Source: an uncultured Clostridia bacterium (lineage in GTDB: Bacteria; Bacillota; Clostridia; Oscillospirales; Oscillospiraceae). Taken from it: 8,622 nt of DNA. The number at the start of each line of letters is the position of its first letter. The first letter of the stretch is position 1. A program made the position numbers and the translations under genes. The notes beneath the pieces are model-generated. The model did no database searches. It had not been told where the DNA came from and was given only the letters and a program-made list of their open reading frames with translations. Positions 6,367 to 8,622 of this stretch are shown piece by piece. The DNA lies in assembly GCA_945918315.1 (NCBI GenBank), contig CAMEIK010000038.1, positions 1-8,622 of the forward strand, written 5' to 3'.

Positions 6367-7674
6367 TCATTTTTCCGACTGAGAAAGGGGGATCAGCACC
6401 TTCAGCACGAACCACCCATCCTCCACGCCGAAGGTGGTGGTGCCGCCGTATTTCCGGGCGGTATGCTGAATGCTCTTGACGCCGAAGCCGTGGAAGGCTG
6501 GGTCACCCTTGGTGCTGACAGGCAGGCCGCCCTGGAATTTCGGCGTTTCGGGGCAGTAATTCTCCACCCGCAGCAGCAGAAACTGCTTCTGGGTGGTCAG
6601 GGTCAGGTGGATCGCCCGCATGGATTTTTCCTGAATTTTCAGCTCGCACTCAATGGCGTTGTCCAGGGCATTGCCGAATATGGTGCAGATGTCCATCACA
6701 TCCATGAAATGGAGCCTGCTACCGTCGGCGATCACGGACAGGGTAATCCTGTGCTTCTGGCAGTACAGGCTTTTGCCGGTCAGCACCGTATCCAGTACGG
6801 AGTTGCCGGTTTTGTTCTGGGCTTCATAGCTGCGGATATCTGCCTCCATTTCATCCAGCCACTGGTTGCGCACCGCGGGATTCTGCTCGGAGCGCAGGGC
6901 ATTGATCTGATGCTTCAGATCGTGATATTTGCGGTTTATCAGCTCCATAGAGTCCCGGCTCATCCGGTACTGGGCGTACTGGTTTTCCAGAACGGTCTGC
7001 ATGGCATCCAACTCCCGCTGGGCATACATATGAGCCCTGTGCTGATGGTACGCAAAGAGAATCGCAAGGCCGCCCAGATCCGCGAAGGTGCGGATGTTCA
7101 TGATCTCGCTGGCATACTGACCGCTGAAGGGGGTGTCATGGAAATAAAAACTCAAATTGCTGATGGCAAACACGCAGATGCCAATCATGGCCACCGTCAG
7201 AAGCTCTCCGGAGGCAACCTGCACGGGAGCCGCGTTTTTTCGTTCCAACAGGTACATGACGCCAAATACCAGGGCGTAAACCAGAATCAGAAGGCTGTAT
7301 TTAATCCAAAAGACAGGATTATTCTCCGGCCAGAAAAAACAATGGATCTGCCACTGAAGTGCTGCAGCGAATTCCGCCAGAATAAAGGCCCGGATACAGG
7401 TATAGATTCCGGACAGAAGATCCAGATCGCAAAGAAACAGGATCAGCCCCAGCATCATCACCGCTGCAAACACCATACAGGGAATCCACAGCCAAATTAC
7501 GATGTTATCGGTCAATACCAAAAATGTGCACAGGGATACCAGGCCCAGAAGCGAAATCATCCAGAAACGTCCTGACGGCATATACTTTCGGTAAGATGCC
7601 ACCATAACCATACAGGCCAGCCATTCTGCAAGGCCGGTATAGATTCGGGGGATATCCAGAACCACACTGTTCAT
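6367..7674 (-). CDS. GHKL-type sensor histidine kinase (AgrC-like class)
   Basis: This 435-residue protein has six or seven membrane helices in residues 1-212 with no large external domain. A coiled-coil-like linker (about 213-245) follows, then a kinase core. The phospho-acceptor is probably H251 in KYHDLKHQ, the H-box form of the AgrC/GHKL kinases. The N-box is IFGNALDNAIE (332-342; N335, D338, N339) and the G-box is FHGFGVKSIQHTARKYGG (394-411). It would autophosphorylate on the inner membrane face and pass phosphate to the LytTR regulator encoded just upstream. Its stimulus is unknown. AgrC relatives sense peptides, but no agrB/agrD-type gene is seen here. The start at 7674 overlaps the regulator's stop in an ATGA arrangement, with GGAGG (7681-7685) six bases upstream, which indicates coupled translation. 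A strong hairpin follows the stop. Confidence 0.92.
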   Translation of the reverse strand: MNSVVLDIPRIYTGLAEWLACMVMVASYRKYMPSGRFWMISLLGLVSLCTFLVLTDNIVIWLWIPCMVFAAVMMLGLILFLCDLDLLSGIYTCIRAFILAEFAAALQWQIHCFFWPENNPVFWIKYSLLILVYALVFGVMYLLERKNAAPVQVASGELLTVAMIGICVFAISNLSFYFHDTPFSGQYASEIMNIRTFADLGGLAILFAYHQHRAHMYAQRELDAMQTVLENQYAQYRMSRDSMELINRKYHDLKHQINALRSEQNPAVRNQWLDEMEADIRSYEAQNKTGNSVLDTVLTGKSLYCQKHRITLSVIADGSRLHFMDVMDICTIFGNALDNAIECELKIQEKSMRAIHLTLTTQKQFLLLRVENYCPETPKFQGGLPVSTKGDPAFHGFGVKSIQHTARKYGGTTTFGVEDGWFVLKVLIPLSQSEK

Positions 7675-8378
7675 ACCATCCCTCCGCCGATATAGTCCGT
7701 CAGGGCTTCCATAAAGCCGTTCTTTCTGGCCCGGCTGATCAGCACCCGGTCACCGCCCACCAGGGCGCAGCCTTCGTCAATTGCGTCCACATGGGCAAGG
7801 GAAACCAGAAAACCCTTGTTGCACCGGAAGAAGTGGAAGGGGAGCAGCTTCTCCTCCGCATTTTTGATGGTTCCCGGGACGGTATAATCTCCGTCGGCGG
7901 TGTGGTAAATCAGATTATGGCCCTGGCTTTCTACATAGTATATGGACTCAATTTCCAGCTTCCTGCCGCCGGTTTTGCAGGTGATCATCAGATAGTGCTT
8001 TCCCTGCCGGTCAAGACGGCTGATGGCCCGGCCCAGGCGCTGGGAAAATACAAAATAACTGACAGGCTTGAGAATATAGTCCATGGCATCCACTTCGTAA
8101 CCCCGGATGGCATACTGGGCCATATTGGTGATAAACAAGATCATCACCTGCGAATCTGCCTGGCGGATTCGCTTGGCAGTCTCCATACCGTCAATGCCGG
8201 GCATTACGATGTCCAGGAGAATGATGTCAAACTGGCCCCTGAAATGGCTCAAAAATTCAATTCCGTTGCAATAGTGTGTCAGATCAATGGCTTTTCCCGA
8301 CTCTTTTGAAAACCGGGTGATGTACTCACGAAACTGCGCAAAAATAGAGGCTTCATCTTCTACAATAGCGATATGCAT
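7671..8378 (-). CDS. LytTR-family response regulator (AgrA/LytR-like)
   Basis: This 235-residue protein has a receiver domain (1-120) followed by a LytTR DNA-binding domain (about 127-232). Receiver residues are complete: E7/D8, phospho-acceptor D56 in IILLDIVMP, T84 and K104 in the LKP motif. The LytTR part shows IYYVESQGHNLIYHT (146-160), the GTIKNAEEKL helix (169-178), FHFFRCNKGFLVS (181-193) and ISRARKNGF (214-222). It should be phosphorylated by the adjacent kinase and then bind paired 9-bp direct repeats. The best such pair in the window lies ahead of the membrane GH3 gene (6273-6301). The start at 8378 is supported by GGGGGA (8386-8391) seven bases upstream, a moderate site. Gene order is regulator then kinase, with a 4-bp ATGA overlap. 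Confidence 0.94.
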   Translation of the reverse strand: MHIAIVEDEASIFAQFREYITRFSKESGKAIDLTHYCNGIEFLSHFRGQFDIILLDIVMPGIDGMETAKRIRQADSQVMILFITNMAQYAIRGYEVDAMDYILKPVSYFVFSQRLGRAISRLDRQGKHYLMITCKTGGRKLEIESIYYVESQGHNLIYHTADGDYTVPGTIKNAEEKLLPFHFFRCNKGFLVSLAHVDAIDEGCALVGGDRVLISRARKNGFMEALTDYIGGGMV

Positions 8379-8404
8379 GATCCAGTCCCCCTTTTTATAT
8401 TTTC

Positions 8405-8433
8405 AATATATAGTATCCATTTGAGAAAAGCAA
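8405..8433 (-). promoter_or_regulatory. Probable promoter of the two-component operon
   Basis: The minus strand has TTGCTT (8433-8428) and TATATT (8410-8405), 17 bases apart. The -10 matches the sigma-A consensus at five of six bases and the -35 at three. Transcription would start near 8398, about 20 bases before the regulator's ATG, just leaving room for its ribosome binding site. Confidence 0.55.
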
Positions 8434-8440
8434 GGGTTCG

Positions 8441-8455
8441 GCTGCAAATTGCAGC
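8441..8455. promoter_or_regulatory. Perfect 15-bp palindrome upstream of the two-component promoter
   Basis: GCTGCAA-A-TTGCAGC is an exact 7+1+7 palindrome, seven bases upstream of the predicted -35 element. The loop is too short for all seven pairs to form as RNA, so a dimeric DNA-binding protein is the likelier reader. It does not look like a LytTR direct-repeat site, so another regulator would be involved. Chance occurrence cannot be excluded for one copy. Confidence 0.4.
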
Positions 8456-8586
8456 TGCCGGGTACGAAAGGAAAAGGGAATGATGGCCTTTCTGCCCCTA
8501 TTGTCCCGGGGTTAGCATTCAAAAACAGGCGGTGCATTTTCAGCAGGGTAAGAGCATTGTATCAACTTATTATACTGTTGCCAAAT
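8456..8586. other. Non-coding upstream region with no clear gene
   Basis: I see no supported gene here. The minus strand contains a good isolated -10 hexamer TATAAT (8574-8569) with only a poor -35 candidate (TTACGG, 17 bases upstream, inside the edge hairpin). It also has one LytTR-consensus-like 9-mer, TAAGTTGAT (8569-8561), without a partner at 20-22 bp. A distal promoter for the two-component operon is possible but weakly supported. Confidence 0.3.
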
Positions 8587-8622
8587 AAGCACCGTAATTT
8601 TGATACCAAGATTACGGTGCTT
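8587..8622. terminator. 12-bp perfect inverted repeat at the window edge, probable terminator
   Basis: AAGCACCGTAAT (8587-8598) and its exact reverse complement (8611-8622) enclose a 12-base loop. The minus-strand continuation is ATTTGG, so with the stem's CTT end it gives a short U-rich tail suitable for ending a gene lying beyond the right edge. The plus-strand continuation is outside the window, and the stem may extend further. Confidence 0.55.

Noticed and set aside
8480..8515. 11-residue plus-strand frame beginning MMAFLP with a purine-rich upstream stretch
   Set aside because: Too short to support, no promoter, and directed away from the operon.
8403..8537. 44-residue minus-strand frame ahead of the regulator, considered as a signal peptide gene because it contains two cysteines
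   Set aside because: No ribosome binding site, no amphipathic leader or other AgrD-like layout, and it overlaps the predicted promoter and palindrome. Conservation of the peptide in relatives would reopen the question.
8561..8569. Single LytTR-consensus-like 9-mer upstream of the regulator (autoregulation site)
   Set aside because: No second repeat at 20-22 bp on either side; a degenerate 9-mer occurs easily by chance.
1..8622. CRISPR arrays, tRNA or rRNA genes, insertion sequences, toxin-antitoxin or phage-defence genes
   Set aside because: Looked for and not seen: no regularly spaced repeats, no transposase or defence domains, no tRNA-like cloverleaf recognised.

Overview
The window carries five genes, all on the minus strand, and reads like a stretch of a gut-type Clostridia genome (Bacillota). 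The Oscillospiraceae/Faecalibacterium side is a guess. The pointers are the moderately high GC, strong AGGAGG-type ribosome binding sites, a LytTR regulator paired with a GHKL-type kinase, and membrane-anchored GH3 enzymes with reversed domain order. No 16S or other taxonomic marker is present, so the assignment is an inference.

In the direction of transcription (high to low coordinates) the layout is as follows. (1) A 244-base non-coding region (8379-8622) holds a 12-bp inverted repeat at the window edge, a perfect 7+1+7 palindrome and a probable promoter. (2) A two-component operon follows: a LytTR response regulator (7671-8378) and a GHKL sensor kinase (6367-7674), joined by an ATGA overlap. 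(3) The 192-base gap at 6175-6366 contains a 17-bp perfect hairpin, two LytTR-like direct repeats 20 bp apart, an extended -10 promoter and a strong ribosome binding site. (4) A membrane-anchored GH3 glycosidase with permuted domain order (3301-6174). (5) A 75-base gap with a hairpin. (6) A second, soluble GH3 glycosidase in the usual domain order (796-3225). (7) A GtrA-like membrane protein (225-803) overlapping it by 8 bp. (8) A tail region (1-224) with a long imperfect stem, a 69-nt periodicity and a probable terminator.

Proposed joint function (inference): the kinase/regulator pair senses an unknown signal and acts on the promoter at 6234-6262 through the repeats at 6273-6301. This would control a small glycan-use operon: a surface GH3 that trims oligosaccharides outside the cell, a cytoplasmic GH3 that handles imported sugars, and a GtrA-like protein that may move or accompany lipid-linked sugars. 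No transporter and no autoinducer-peptide gene is visible in the window. The most testable new point is the direct-repeat pair upstream of the membrane GH3, which sits where an AgrA-type activator would be expected to bind.
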